A stretch of 64,000 nucleotides of DNA from Modestobacter sp. L9-4 (GCF_019112525.1 NZ_CP077800.1:186001-250000); one strand, 5' to 3'. Positions 14,875 through 23,590 are shown, counted from the stretch's first letter. The notes: generated by a model not told the origin, from the letters alone. Numbers and translations: made by a program.

Positions 14875-17871
14875 GTGGACGGGACCTCCTTCGGAGTCCT
14901 CGGCCCGGTCCAGGCCTGGCGGGGCGGTCACCTCCTGCCCTGCCGCACGGCCCGTCACCGCGCGGTGCTGGCGGCCCTGCTCGTCGACCCCGGCGACGTC
15001 GTCCCCGTCGACGTGCTGGTCGACCGGGTCTGGAGCGGGCAGCCACCGCCGTCGGTCGCCACGACGCTGCCGGCGGTGGTCTCCCGGCTGCGGCGCGAGC
15101 TGGAACCGGACGCCGTCCCCGGCAGGTGGACCGTCCTGGTCACCCGGCCACCGGGGTACGCGATCGCGGTGGACCCCGCGGCCGTCGACGCGGTGCGCTT
15201 CGTCCGGCTGCTGCGGGCCGCGCGCGACCTCGCCGAGCAGGACGACGTCGCCGCCGCCCGGTCGACCGTCGGCGAGGCACTCGGGTTGTGGCGCGGCCCG
15301 GCGTACGCCGACGTCGCGGCCGCCTTCGCCACCGCGGAGTGCGAGCGCCTGGGCCGGCTCCGGATCGACGCCCGGGAGCTGGCCGCCGAGCTGGACCTCC
15401 GGCTGGGCCGGCACGTCGAGGTCGTCGACGAGCTGCGCGAGCTGCTGGCCACCGACCCCTTGCGCGAGGGCGTGCGGGCCTCCCTCATGCTCGCGCTGTA
15501 CCGGGCCGGCCGGCAGGCGGAGGCGCTGGCCGTGCACGCCGAGGGCCGCGCACTGCTCGCCGAGGAGCTCGGGGTCGACCCCGGCCGGCCGCTCCAGTCG
15601 CTGTACCAGCGGATCCTCCGCCAGGACCCGGGCCTGGCCCCACCGAGCACCGACCGGCCCCGGCGCCCCGACGGCGTCCAGCGCCCGGCGGGACCGTCCG
15701 CACCCGCACCGCTGGACCCCCTGGCGACCCCGCTGACCACCTTCATCGGGCGCGCCGGGGAACTGGCGACCCTGGCGCGGGCCCTGGCCGACCGCCGGCT
15801 CACCACCGTGGTCGGCCCCGGCGGCGCCGGCAAGACCCGGCTCGCCCTGGAGGCCGCCCGCCGGCGACCGGCGGACGCGCCACCGGCCGTGCTCGTCGAG
15901 CTGGCCGAGGTGGAGGACGCCGACCTGGTCCCCGCGCAGGTGGCCACCGTGCTGGGCGTCAGCCTCACCAGCGGGGACCCGGTCGGGGCGATCCGGACCG
16001 CGTTGCGCGACCGCTCGCTGCTGCTCGTGCTGGACAACTGCGAGCACGTGGTGGCCGCCGCGGCCGAGCTGTGCGCCGCGCTGCTCCCCCACTGTCCCGG
16101 CCTCCGGGTCCTGGCCACCTCCCGCGAACCGCTGGCCCTGCCCGGTGAGGCCCTGCTGCTGTGCGGCCCCCTGCCCGCCGGCGGACCGGGCAGCGACGCG
16201 GAGCAGCTGTTCCTCGACCGTGCCCGGCTCACCGTCCCCTCGCTGGCCGAGCCGACCGCGGAGGAGCTGGCGCAGGTCCGTGCACTGTGCGCCGCCCTCG
16301 ACGGTCTGCCCCTGGCCGTCGAGCTGGCCGCTGCCTGCCTGACCACCCTGCCGCTGGCCGAGGTCGCGGGCCGCCTCGACGAGCGGTTCACGCTGCTGTC
16401 CGGGGGGTGGCGGTCGGCGCGCCCCCGTCAGCGCACCCTGGCGGCCACGGTGGCCTGGAGCGTGGACCTGCTCTCCGTCCAGGAGCGCACGGTCCTCCAG
16501 GCGGTCTCGGTGCTGCCCGGCAGCTTCTCGCCCGACGCGGTGGACGCCGTCGCCGGCCAGGACGTCGGCGGGACGACGTTGGGACTGCTGCGCGGGCTGG
16601 TGGCCAAGTCCCTCGTCGAGCTGGACCGCGGGGCCGGCCGCTACCGGGTGCTGGAGACGATCCGCCAGTACGCGGAGCAGTCGCTGGACGCCGGGGCGGC
16701 CCGGCGGCTGCGGGACCGACACGCCGCCCACGTCCTGGCGCTCACCGAGCGGCTGGAGCCGACGCTGCGCGGGCCCGGGTGGACCGCCGGCGCCCGCCGG
16801 CTCGACGCCGAGCAGCCCGGCCTGCGGGCCGCCCTGGCCCATGCCACGGCCACCGGGCAGGGCGAGCTGGCCCTGCGGACGGCCTCGGCGCTGAGCTGGT
16901 GGTGGTACCGGCGCGGGCACGTCCAGGAGGGCCGTCGCTGGCTGGCCGCGGCGCTCGCCGTCCCCGGTGTCCCGCCCGCGGTGCGCAGCGGCGGCCTGCT
17001 GGGTGATGCCCTGCTGGCCTACCTGTCCGGGGACGTCGCCTCGATCTGGGCACGCACCAACGAGATCGTCGCGCTCGCCGACGAGCGTGACGGGGTGCTC
17101 CCCCTGGCCCTCGTGCTGCGCGGGTTCGTCCGGGCCCTGCTCGGTCAGCCCGACCCGGACGGGGAGACGGCCCGGGACATCGCCCGTGGTCTCGAGCTCG
17201 CCCACGCCTCGGGCATCCAGTGGGTGCAGGCGGAGATCGCGATGACCCTCGGGCAGTTCGCGCGGGTCGCCGGGGACACCGCCGGGGCGCTGGCACGACT
17301 GGCGGAGGCGGAGTCACTGGCGCTGGCGCTGGGCCACTCGTGGGCGCGGTCCTCCGCCCTGTGGGTGCGGGCCAAGGCACTCGTCGACGTCGGCCGGGGT
17401 CCCGAGGCCCTCGACGCGCTGCGCCGGATGGTCGAGGTCACGCACCCGGAGGGCGACGTGACCGGGACCCTGGCCGGGCTGCTCGCGTCCGTGGGCGCGG
17501 CCACCGTCAGCGGCCGAGCGCGGTCCGCCGCCGTCCTGCTCGGTGCCGTGGACGCCGCGGCACGCCGGGTGGGCTACGACCCGCTGCGGATGGACCCGGT
17601 GGACGGCCGGCGCTACGTCGAGGCCACCCGCGCCGCGCTCGACCCGGCCGAGTACGCCGACGGCCTCGCCGAGGGCGAGCTCCTGGACCTCACCGCGGCC
17701 TGCACGCTGGTCGGCGAGCTGGCCGGTGGGACGACCGACCCTCCGGTGCGCAAGGCGGGGACAAGCCGCGCGCAAGGCCGCTCCACCACGGTGGTCCTGC
17801 CCACCGACCAGGAGAGAGAGCATGGCACCCGGAACGCACGTCCCCCCGACCACGGCCACGACGGCCGCTGA
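14875..17871 (+). CDS. AfsR-like regulator: winged helix, BTAD and ATPase domains
   Basis: A 998-aa regulator. Residues 1-95 form a SARP winged helix (FGVLGPVQAWRGG, VVPVDVLVDRVW), then a BTAD domain to about 250 (LGVDPGRPLQSLYQRIL). A Pro-rich linker follows, then an AAA/NB-ARC-type ATPase with P-loop VGPGGAGKTRLA near 313-323, Walker B LLLVLDNCEHV near 382-392, an ATSREPL sensor segment and GLPLAVELAA. The last 400 residues are TPR-like helices. Such proteins couple a signal or phosphorylation state to activation of metabolic genes. Its 3' end overlaps the DUF4333 gene by 50 bp. Likely leaderless. Confidence 0.87.
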   Translation: MDGTSFGVLGPVQAWRGGHLLPCRTARHRAVLAALLVDPGDVVPVDVLVDRVWSGQPPPSVATTLPAVVSRLRRELEPDAVPGRWTVLVTRPPGYAIAVDPAAVDAVRFVRLLRAARDLAEQDDVAAARSTVGEALGLWRGPAYADVAAAFATAECERLGRLRIDARELAAELDLRLGRHVEVVDELRELLATDPLREGVRASLMLALYRAGRQAEALAVHAEGRALLAEELGVDPGRPLQSLYQRILRQDPGLAPPSTDRPRRPDGVQRPAGPSAPAPLDPLATPLTTFIGRAGELATLARALADRRLTTVVGPGGAGKTRLALEAARRRPADAPPAVLVELAEVEDADLVPAQVATVLGVSLTSGDPVGAIRTALRDRSLLLVLDNCEHVVAAAAELCAALLPHCPGLRVLATSREPLALPGEALLLCGPLPAGGPGSDAEQLFLDRARLTVPSLAEPTAEELAQVRALCAALDGLPLAVELAAACLTTLPLAEVAGRLDERFTLLSGGWRSARPRQRTLAATVAWSVDLLSVQERTVLQAVSVLPGSFSPDAVDAVAGQDVGGTTLGLLRGLVAKSLVELDRGAGRYRVLETIRQYAEQSLDAGAARRLRDRHAAHVLALTERLEPTLRGPGWTAGARRLDAEQPGLRAALAHATATGQGELALRTASALSWWWYRRGHVQEGRRWLAAALAVPGVPPAVRSGGLLGDALLAYLSGDVASIWARTNEIVALADERDGVLPLALVLRGFVRALLGQPDPDGETARDIARGLELAHASGIQWVQAEIAMTLGQFARVAGDTAGALARLAEAESLALALGHSWARSSALWVRAKALVDVGRGPEALDALRRMVEVTHPEGDVTGTLAGLLASVGAATVSGRARSAAVLLGAVDAAARRVGYDPLRMDPVDGRRYVEATRAALDPAEYADGLAEGELLDLTAACTLVGELAGGTTDPPVRKAGTSRAQGRSTTVVLPTDQEREHGTRNARPPDHGHDGR

Positions 17872-18466
17872 GCCCGCCGCACCGTTCCCCGCACCACCGT
17901 GGGCGCCCGGTCGGGCACCCGTCCCCCCGCCGCGCCGCCGCACCGGTCGGGTCGTCGCGGCCGTCGCCGGCACGACCCTCGCCGTCGCCGCCCTGGCCGG
18001 CGGAGCGCTCCTGCTGTTCGGGGAGCCGACCCTGGACACCGCTGTCGTCGAGGAGCGGATCGTCACCGAGACCGGGCTGCAGGCCGGGGCGGCCGCCACC
18101 GACGTCGACTGCCCGACGGGGGTGACCGCCGAGGCCGGCGGCGCCTTCACCTGCACCGCGCAGCTCGACGGCCAGCCGGTGACGTACACCGTCCGGCAGC
18201 AGGACGCCGAGGGCAACGTCCGGTTCCAGCTCGACGACGAGATCGTGCGGCTGGACGACGTCGAGCAGATGCTCGCCGACCAGCTCGCCACCGACCACGG
18301 GCTGGCGGTCACCGCCGCCTGCGGCACCGACGAGCGGCGCGTCCTGGTCGACGGCACACGGACGCCGCTGCCCTGCGTGGCGACGAACGTGGAGGACGCA
18401 TCGGACACGCTCGCGCTGGTCGTGGCGGTCCAGGCCGACGGCAGCATCACCTACGCGGAGGCCTGA
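17822..18466 (+). CDS. membrane-anchored protein with two DUF4333 domains
   Basis: A 214-aa protein from ATG 17822, preceded by GGAGAGAGAG and overlapping the end of the SARP gene in another frame. A Pro-rich cytoplasmic leader is followed by one helix (about 43-67, VVAAVAGTTLAVAALAGGALLLF), then two similar extracytoplasmic domains. Each has the DUF4333 pattern of a conserved Cys pair: DVDCPTGVTAEAGGAFTCTAQLDG and TAACGTDERRVLVDGTRTPLPC. Many actinobacterial relatives are single-domain; the tandem copy is notable. The function is unknown. The overlap suggests it belongs to the regulator's transcript. Confidence 0.75.
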   Translation: MAPGTHVPPTTATTAAEPAAPFPAPPWAPGRAPVPPPRRRTGRVVAAVAGTTLAVAALAGGALLLFGEPTLDTAVVEERIVTETGLQAGAAATDVDCPTGVTAEAGGAFTCTAQLDGQPVTYTVRQQDAEGNVRFQLDDEIVRLDDVEQMLADQLATDHGLAVTAACGTDERRVLVDGTRTPLPCVATNVEDASDTLALVVAVQADGSITYAEA

Positions 18467-18470
18467 GCCG

Positions 18471-18617
18471 ATGACCACCGCTCCCGACCGTCCCGGGTCG
18501 CTGCCCGGCGCGTCCCCGGACGCGCGCGCTCGCCGGATCATCGCCGCTCGCCGGTGGAACCGGCGCGCGCAGCAGGCCACCCGCCGGGCCGCACGGGCCA
18601 GCGCCGCGGTCCGCTGA
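18471..18617 (+). CDS. 48-aa basic micropeptide downstream of DUF4333 gene
   Basis: ATG 18471 lies 4 bases after the previous stop and 9 bases after GGAGG (18457-18461). The product is 48 aa, with a Pro-rich start followed by a strongly basic helix (ARARRIIAARRWNRRAQQATRRAARASAAVR). Third positions are G/C biased and a hairpin follows 10 bases downstream. No family is recognised. The charged helix could bind membrane or nucleic acid (inference). Confidence 0.5.
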   Translation: MTTAPDRPGSLPGASPDARARRIIAARRWNRRAQQATRRAARASAAVR

Positions 18618-18627
18618 GCACCGCGGC

Positions 18628-18658
18628 CGACGGCGCCCCGTGACCCCGGGCGCCGTCG
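18628..18658. terminator. hairpin ending the SARP-DUF4333-micropeptide unit
   Basis: Perfect 11-bp arms CGACGGCGCCC / GGGCGCCGTCG with a 9-base loop, placed between the micropeptide stop (18617) and the convergent recombinase stop (18764). Confidence 0.65.
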
Positions 18659-18763
18659 CCGCGGCGGCGAGCAGCACGGTGGCGGCCGGGTCCGGGTCGT
18701 GGGGCCGGTCCACCACCGCCACCCGTCCCGACCAGGACCCCCGGACCCCCGGGGCGGGTGGCG

Positions 18764-19825
18764 TCAGAGGCCCAGCCGGGCGGACGCCGGGGCCGCCCAG
18801 CGGCTGCTGGCGTCGTAGCCGCGCAGGGTGGTGACCGAGGCCCACCGGCCGGTGCGGGCCAGCTCGCGCTCGCTGACCCCGGCCTTGTAGCCCTCGGTGG
18901 CGAAGGACCGGCGGAGGCTGTGCGGGCTGAGCCCCTCCAGCGGGACGCCGGCCCGCTCGGCCGCCCGCAACAGCACCAGCCGCACCGACGACCGCGCCAT
19001 CCGGGTTCGGCCGATCCGCGGTGCCGCGCCGCGCCCGACACTGCGGAACAGCGGGCCGGACTCCAGCCCGGCCGCCTCGACCCAGGCCTGCAGCGCGCGC
19101 ACCGGGCAGGTCTGCACCCGCACCCCGGGCGCGAGGGCCAGCACCTCCCCGGCGCCCTCCTGGTCGGTCTTGGAGAACCGCACGGTGACGTCGAGGCCGC
19201 CGTGCCCGGCCGGGGCCAGGTCGGTGACGTCCAGGCCGCAGGCGTCCGAGGCCCGCAGGCCGAGGGCGAAGGAGGTGAGCACCAGCGCCCGGTCGCGCAG
19301 CCCGGCGGGCCCCTCGGGCAGGTCCTCGACGAGCGCGCGGATGGTCTGGGTGTCCAGTGCACGGGCCTTCTTCGGACGCCGTCCGCTGCGGGCCGCCGCC
19401 CGGCGGATGCCGCGCAGCACCTCGCGGGTGCCGGGGTGCTCCGACGGGCTGGGGTGCCCGGCCTCGCGGTGGGCGTGCCCGATCCCGGACAGCCGCCGGG
19501 CGATGGTGCGCGGGCTGGCGCCGGCGTCGCCGAGCGCAGCGAGGTAGGCCGCCACCGCGGCGTCCGCGGCCGGCAGCGGGGTGAAGCCGCGCTGAGCGGC
19601 CCAGTCCGACCACGCCCGGAAGTCCGCCTCGTACGCCCGCCGCGTCGACTCCGCCTTCGCCGCGTCCAGGTAGCGGCCCACGGACTCGACGTCGCCGGGC
19701 AGCACCAGTCCCCCGTCGGCGGGGTGCGCGTCCGGCTGCGTCCCGGTGCGCGTCTCCGAGCGACGCCGGACCACCTCATGGGTGGTCGCAAGTGCATCTG
19801 TCGTCACTGCGGATGAACGCTCCAT
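18764..19825 (-). CDS. tyrosine recombinase / site-specific integrase
   Basis: A 353-aa tyrosine recombinase. Residues 50-140 look like a SAM-like core-binding domain (AKAESTRRAYEADFRAWSDWA). The catalytic domain contains GLRASDAC (first Arg), RFSKTDQ (Lys), LSPHSLRRSFAT (His and second Arg), TGRWASVTTLRGY with Trp at the His/Trp position, and Tyr as nucleophile. All catalytic residues appear present. No phage genes, tRNA or att repeat flank it. ATG 19825 lies within an inverted repeat and 8 bases after a CATAAT -10 (leaderless reading); GTG 19807 is an alternative. It is divergent from the coiled-coil gene. Confidence 0.9.
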   Translation of the reverse strand: MERSSAVTTDALATTHEVVRRRSETRTGTQPDAHPADGGLVLPGDVESVGRYLDAAKAESTRRAYEADFRAWSDWAAQRGFTPLPAADAAVAAYLAALGDAGASPRTIARRLSGIGHAHREAGHPSPSEHPGTREVLRGIRRAAARSGRRPKKARALDTQTIRALVEDLPEGPAGLRDRALVLTSFALGLRASDACGLDVTDLAPAGHGGLDVTVRFSKTDQEGAGEVLALAPGVRVQTCPVRALQAWVEAAGLESGPLFRSVGRGAAPRIGRTRMARSSVRLVLLRAAERAGVPLEGLSPHSLRRSFATEGYKAGVSERELARTGRWASVTTLRGYDASSRWAAPASARLGL

Positions 19826-19842
19826 AACAGTTGATTATGGAG
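19820..19842. promoter_or_regulatory. inverted repeat over recombinase promoter and start
   Basis: Perfect arms CTCCATAA and TTATGGAG separated by CAGTTGA. On the minus strand the right arm supplies CATAAT as -10 (19839-19834) and the left arm contains the ATG at 19825. A protein bound here would block transcription and translation start. The local A/T content is well above the surroundings. Confidence 0.5.
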
Positions 19843-19889
19843 TGCTGTCTGCCGTTGAGCCAGCCATCGACGCATGACGGCCGTCCGTC

Positions 19890-19924
19890 CGTTCGTCTAA
19901 TGAGCGTGCATTGACGGACGAACG
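19890..19924. promoter_or_regulatory. inverted repeat near coiled-coil gene promoter
   Basis: Arms CGTTCGTC (19890-19897) and GACGAACG (19917-19924) flank a possible -10 TCTAAT (19896-19901). The pair is centred just before the coiled-coil gene start and is a candidate operator. Confidence 0.4.
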
Positions 19925-19940
19925 AGCGCACGATGGCCGC

Positions 19941-21329
19941 ATGACCGCCCCGGAGACCACCTGCGCCTATCCCGGCTGCGACCGGCCGGTGGCTCCTCCC
20001 CCGGCGACAGGCGGGCGGTCGTCCTACTGCGCACTCCCCGGTCACAACCGCACGACCGCCTTCGCCGCCCGCCGCAGCCAGGCGGCCGACCGGGCACCGG
20101 CCTCCCCTGGGACCCCTCCCCCGGCACCGTCGCCCCGCACCGGCGAGACGCTCCTCGAGGTGGCCGACCGGCTGCGCTCGACGCTGACGGCCATCACCGA
20201 GCAGGTCGACCGGGCGCAGGACGCGCTGACCCGGGCCGCGGACGCCGAGCTGCTGGAGGCCGAGCGGGCGGCGGTGCGCACCGACGCCCGGCGCGAGATC
20301 GCCGAGGCCGACCAGCGCGCCGCCCTGGCCGACCGGGTGCGCGCGGTCGCGGAGAAGGCGACGCGGGAGGCCCTCGAGGCCGCGGCACGGGCCGACGCCG
20401 ACGCGTCCGCCGCCCGGACCGCGACCGCCGCCGCCGAGGACCGGGCCGCCGCGGCCCTGGCGGCCACCGTCACCGCGGAGCGGGCAGCACAACAGGCACG
20501 GACCGAGGCCGAGGCGGCCACGGTGGCGGCCGCCGGCGCCGAGCAGGCACGCCAGGACGCCGACGGGCAGCGAGAGGCCGCCGAACGTGAGACCGGCACC
20601 GCCCGCGCCGAGGCCGCCCGCGCGGAGGAGGCCCGTGCCCGCGCACTCGCCGACGCCGCAGCGGCCGAGGACCGGGCGTCCGCCGCCGAGGCCGCCCGTG
20701 ACCAGGCGCTGGCCGCCGAGCAGGCCGCCCGCGCGGAGACGGCCGCCGCGCAGGCGGAGGCGGATCGCTCCCGGGCCGATGCCGCCCGGGCCGCCGGCCG
20801 GGCCGAGCTGGCCGAGACGACCGCCCGGCTGGAGACCGCCGCCGCCGAGAGCCGGGCACAGGCGGCCGACGCCCGGGCCGAGGCCGCGACCGACCGCGCG
20901 AGCACCCAGGAGGCACGCGCCGAACGAGCCGAGCGCAGCGCGGAGGACGCCCGCCACGACCGCCTGCAGGCCGAGGAGGCCCGCGACCGCGCCCGCGCCG
21001 AGGCGGAGGCCGCCCGCGCCGAGGCGGAGGCCGCCCGCGTCGAGCTCGCTGCCGCCCGAGCCGAGCTGGCAACCGCCCGGCCCGAGCCCGTAGGGACCCC
21101 GGCCGAGCTCGCGGCCACCCGGGCTGAGCCGCTAGCCGGCCGGATCGAGCCGGCGGGGACGCAGGGCGAGCCGGCGGGGACGCAGGCCGAGCCGGCAGCC
21201 GGCCGGATCGAGCCGGCAGCTGTCCGGACCGACCAGGCCACAGCGACCCGGTCACCCGACGCACCAGGCGGCGGAGCAGGTCAGCCGGGGTCGCCCGAGG
21301 GCTCCGGCGAGGACACCCCGGTCACTTGA
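19941..21329 (+). CDS. zinc-knuckle, long Ala-rich coiled-coil protein (KfrA-like architecture)
   Basis: About 462 aa from ATG 19941; TTG 19911 would add 10 residues and would be leaderless. Residues 8-35 hold a putative zinc knuckle C8-x4-C13-x16-C30-x4-H35 (YCALPGHN). After a Pro-rich linker, residues 65-390 form an almost uninterrupted Ala/Glu/Arg coiled coil. The tail has repeats of the GRIEPA and GTQxEPA type. The layout of a small DNA-binding-size head plus long Ala-rich coil recalls plasmid KfrA proteins, but there is no visible helix-turn-helix. Being divergent from the recombinase suggests a linked function: regulator, DNA organiser or recombination accessory factor (inference). Confidence 0.6.
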   Translation: MTAPETTCAYPGCDRPVAPPPATGGRSSYCALPGHNRTTAFAARRSQAADRAPASPGTPPPAPSPRTGETLLEVADRLRSTLTAITEQVDRAQDALTRAADAELLEAERAAVRTDARREIAEADQRAALADRVRAVAEKATREALEAAARADADASAARTATAAAEDRAAAALAATVTAERAAQQARTEAEAATVAAAGAEQARQDADGQREAAERETGTARAEAARAEEARARALADAAAAEDRASAAEAARDQALAAEQAARAETAAAQAEADRSRADAARAAGRAELAETTARLETAAAESRAQAADARAEAATDRASTQEARAERAERSAEDARHDRLQAEEARDRARAEAEAARAEAEAARVELAAARAELATARPEPVGTPAELAATRAEPLAGRIEPAGTQGEPAGTQAEPAAGRIEPAAVRTDQATATRSPDAPGGGAGQPGSPEGSGEDTPVT

Positions 21330-21354
21330 CGGTCGAGCAGGTGACCGGGGTGTC
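21312..21354. terminator. hairpin between convergent coiled-coil and reductase genes
   Basis: Perfect 14-bp arms GACACCCCGGTCAC / GTGACCGGGGTGTC with a 15-base loop. The left arm encodes the last residues (DTPV) of the coiled-coil protein, and the right arm ends 3 bases before the convergent stop at 21357. Confidence 0.7.
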
Positions 21355-21356
21355 GC

Positions 21357-22607
21357 TCAGCGGCCTCCCGGCCCCGACGCCAGTGACACCACCCCGTACT
21401 CGTGGCCGGCCGAGCGCAGCCGCTCCACCAGCACCTCCCCCAGGGCGGTGGCCGGCGTGAGCGAGCCCGCCCGGTCGGGCAGCCCGTCGCCGTCCAGGGC
21501 CAGGGCCAGGGCGCTCTCCCCCAGCATCACCGCGGTGGCGGAGTACCCCGGGTCGCCCCGGCCGGCGACGGTCGCGCGGTAGCGCCGGCCGTCCTCGGTC
21601 CCGGCGTCGACGACCATCCGGAACCACCCCTTCCGCCGGACCTCCTCGCTCGGGCCGCTGCCCGGCGCGGGCAGCAGGCGGTCGACCACACCGCGGGCCG
21701 GGGCGAAGGAGAGCGCACCGTAGGCCCCGGCGAGTGCCGCGGTCAGGCCGGCCGCGGTGACCGCACCGGTCAGGCCCCGCCCGGTGCCCATCACCTCCCC
21801 GTAGCTGAACGACCGGCCGTACCGCCAGTCCTGCAGCGCGTTGCTGCGCCGGACGACCCGGGTGTTGAACGACGCCATGACGAACGGCGCGGTCCACCGG
21901 CCGTCCGGGTCGCGGGCGGGGGGTGCCGCGGTCGGGGGCTGCGGAGTGTCGGGCTCGGCGTCCCGGTCGGGGCTGAGGGCGAAGGGGTCGGCGACCAGCC
22001 GGCGCAGCGAGCGGTCCCGGCCCACGGCGTCCAGCTGGGCGCGCCCGGAGTCGATGGTGCCCCCGCTGAAGCCGCCGCGGACGGTGGCCACGAGCCGGAC
22101 GTCGCGCAGCCCGCCGGCGCCGTCGGCGGCCGCCCGGTCGGCCAGCATCAGGGCCGCGAGGTCGGAGGGGACGGAGTCGAACCCGCAGGCGTGCACGATC
22201 CGGGCACCGGTCTCCCGGGCGACGGCGTCGACGCGGTCGATCGCCTCCCGCACGAAGAGCACCTCCCCGGTGAGGTCGGCGTAGTGGGTGCCGGCCCGGG
22301 CGCAGGCCTCGACCACGGGCAGCCCGTGCCGGAGGTAGGGCCCGACCGTGCTGACCAGCACCCGCGTCTGCGCGGCGAGCGCGGTCAGCGACGCGGGGTC
22401 GCTGGAGTCGGCCACGAGCACCGGCCAGTCGCGGGCCGCGCCGGGCAGTCCCGCGCGCACCTCCGCCAGCCGCTCACGGGAGCGACCCGCCAGCGCGATC
22501 CGGGTGCCCGGCGGCGCGTGCTCGGCCAGGTGGGCGGCGGTCAGCCGGCCCACGAAGCCGGTGGCGCCGTACAGGACCAGGTCGTGGGTCCGCTCGTCCG
22601 CCGTCAT
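21357..22607 (-). CDS. saccharopine-dehydrogenase-like / trans-acting enoyl reductase family protein
   Basis: A 416-aa protein from ATG 22607. The N-terminus is a Rossmann fold (LVLYGATGFVGRLTAAHLAEH, ALAGRSRERLAEVRAGL), followed by VSTVGPYLRHGLPVVEACARAGTHYADLTGE, HACGFDSVPSDL and GGTIDSG. This is the pattern of the actinobacterial saccharopine dehydrogenase NADP-binding family that includes mycobacterial trans-acting enoyl reductases for lipids. A lysine-pathway role is unlikely. A possible membrane-touching helix lies near 285-305. The upstream 261 bases of the same frame are low-complexity and were excluded. Confidence 0.82.
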   Translation of the reverse strand: MTADERTHDLVLYGATGFVGRLTAAHLAEHAPPGTRIALAGRSRERLAEVRAGLPGAARDWPVLVADSSDPASLTALAAQTRVLVSTVGPYLRHGLPVVEACARAGTHYADLTGEVLFVREAIDRVDAVARETGARIVHACGFDSVPSDLAALMLADRAAADGAGGLRDVRLVATVRGGFSGGTIDSGRAQLDAVGRDRSLRRLVADPFALSPDRDAEPDTPQPPTAAPPARDPDGRWTAPFVMASFNTRVVRRSNALQDWRYGRSFSYGEVMGTGRGLTGAVTAAGLTAALAGAYGALSFAPARGVVDRLLPAPGSGPSEEVRRKGWFRMVVDAGTEDGRRYRATVAGRGDPGYSATAVMLGESALALALDGDGLPDRAGSLTPATALGEVLVERLRSAGHEYGVVSLASGPGGR

Positions 22608-22734
22608 CCCGCCATCCTGCGGCCGGACGGGCCGTCCTGCTGTGTGTCGTCGCGCGTCCTTGCCGTTGCGGCAAGGACGGTTGCGGTGGGACGGGACGCC
22701 CGTCATGGTCGTGGACACCGACGAGGAGGCCCTC

Positions 22735-23373
22735 TTGACCGAGCAGACCCCGACCGACCACGAGTTCGACCGGGCGTACTGGCAGCAGCACTGGCAGGAT
22801 CGGGCAGGAGCCGCCACCCCGCCCAACCCGTACCTGGTCGCGGAGCTCGACGGCCTGGTGCCGGGCACGGCCCTGGACGCCGGGTGCGGCGAGGGCGCGG
22901 AGGCGGTGTGGCTGGCCGGTCACGGCTGGCAGGTCACCGCGGCCGACATCTCGGCCGAGGCCCTGGCCCGGGCCGCCGACCGCGCCACGGCGGGCGGTGT
23001 CGCCGACCGGGTGCGGTGGGTGGAGGCCGACCTGGTCGACTGGGCCCCGGAGGCCGGCTTCGACCTGGTCACCACCCACTACGCCCACCCCGCGATGCCC
23101 CAGCTGGAGTTCTACGACCGGGTCGCCGGCTGGGTCGCCCCGGGCGGGACCCTGCTGGTGGTCGGGCACCTGCACACCGCGGGCGGACCCCAGCACGGGC
23201 ACGGCCACCACCCGGCCGAGGCGTCGGTCACCGCGGCCGCCGTGGTCGCGCGCCTGGACGCCGTCGGGTGGGACGTCGTCACCGCCGAGGAGCCGCAGCG
23301 CACGATGAGCGGCCCCGGCGGGCGGACGGTCACCCTCCACGACGTCGTCGTGCGGGCCACCCGGCGGGGCTGA
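22735..23373 (+). CDS. class I SAM-dependent methyltransferase
   Basis: A 212-aa methyltransferase. Motif I is TALDAGCGEGAEAVWLA, followed by QVTAADISAEAL, RVRWVEADLVDW and FDLVTTHYAHP, the usual SAM-binding order. The tail GHGHHPAEASVTAAAVV and TLHDVVVRATR resembles small-molecule or metalloid methyltransferases of the TehB/thiopurine type. The substrate is unknown. TTG 22735 is chosen because GAGGAGG lies 5 bases upstream; ATG 22705 in the same frame has no good site. Divergent from the reductase at 22607. Confidence 0.78.
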   Translation: MTEQTPTDHEFDRAYWQQHWQDRAGAATPPNPYLVAELDGLVPGTALDAGCGEGAEAVWLAGHGWQVTAADISAEALARAADRATAGGVADRVRWVEADLVDWAPEAGFDLVTTHYAHPAMPQLEFYDRVAGWVAPGGTLLVVGHLHTAGGPQHGHGHHPAEASVTAAAVVARLDAVGWDVVTAEEPQRTMSGPGGRTVTLHDVVVRATRRG

Positions 23374-23590
23374 CGCGCACCGTCCCGCGACGTCCCGGTC
23401 GGGCCGCTGGGCGACGACCACCGGGCCGTGGCAGGACAGGGTGGCGGGAGGAGACAGGGGCGACCGGCCCCGACGAGCCGCCACGCGAGACCCCGGGGGG
23501 GACACGCATGCGCGCCCGGGGTGGGCAGGCGTGGGATGACGGGCGCGCACGGAAATCGCGCACCCGTCCCCCGGAGGAGGTCAGCCCGCC

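Noticed and set aside
13621-17205. 1194-aa minus-strand ORF opposite the SARP-ATPase gene
   Set aside because: Spans several real plus-strand genes and has shadow composition.
20460-21200. DNA repeats within the coiled-coil gene as a CRISPR or minisatellite
   Set aside because: The repetition reflects Ala/Glu/Arg codon use in a coiled coil; there are no uniform repeats with unique spacers.
18764-21329. Prophage or integrative element carrying the recombinase
   Set aside because: No structural phage genes, replication genes, tRNA or flanking direct repeats were found; GC content changes only in the short intergenic region.
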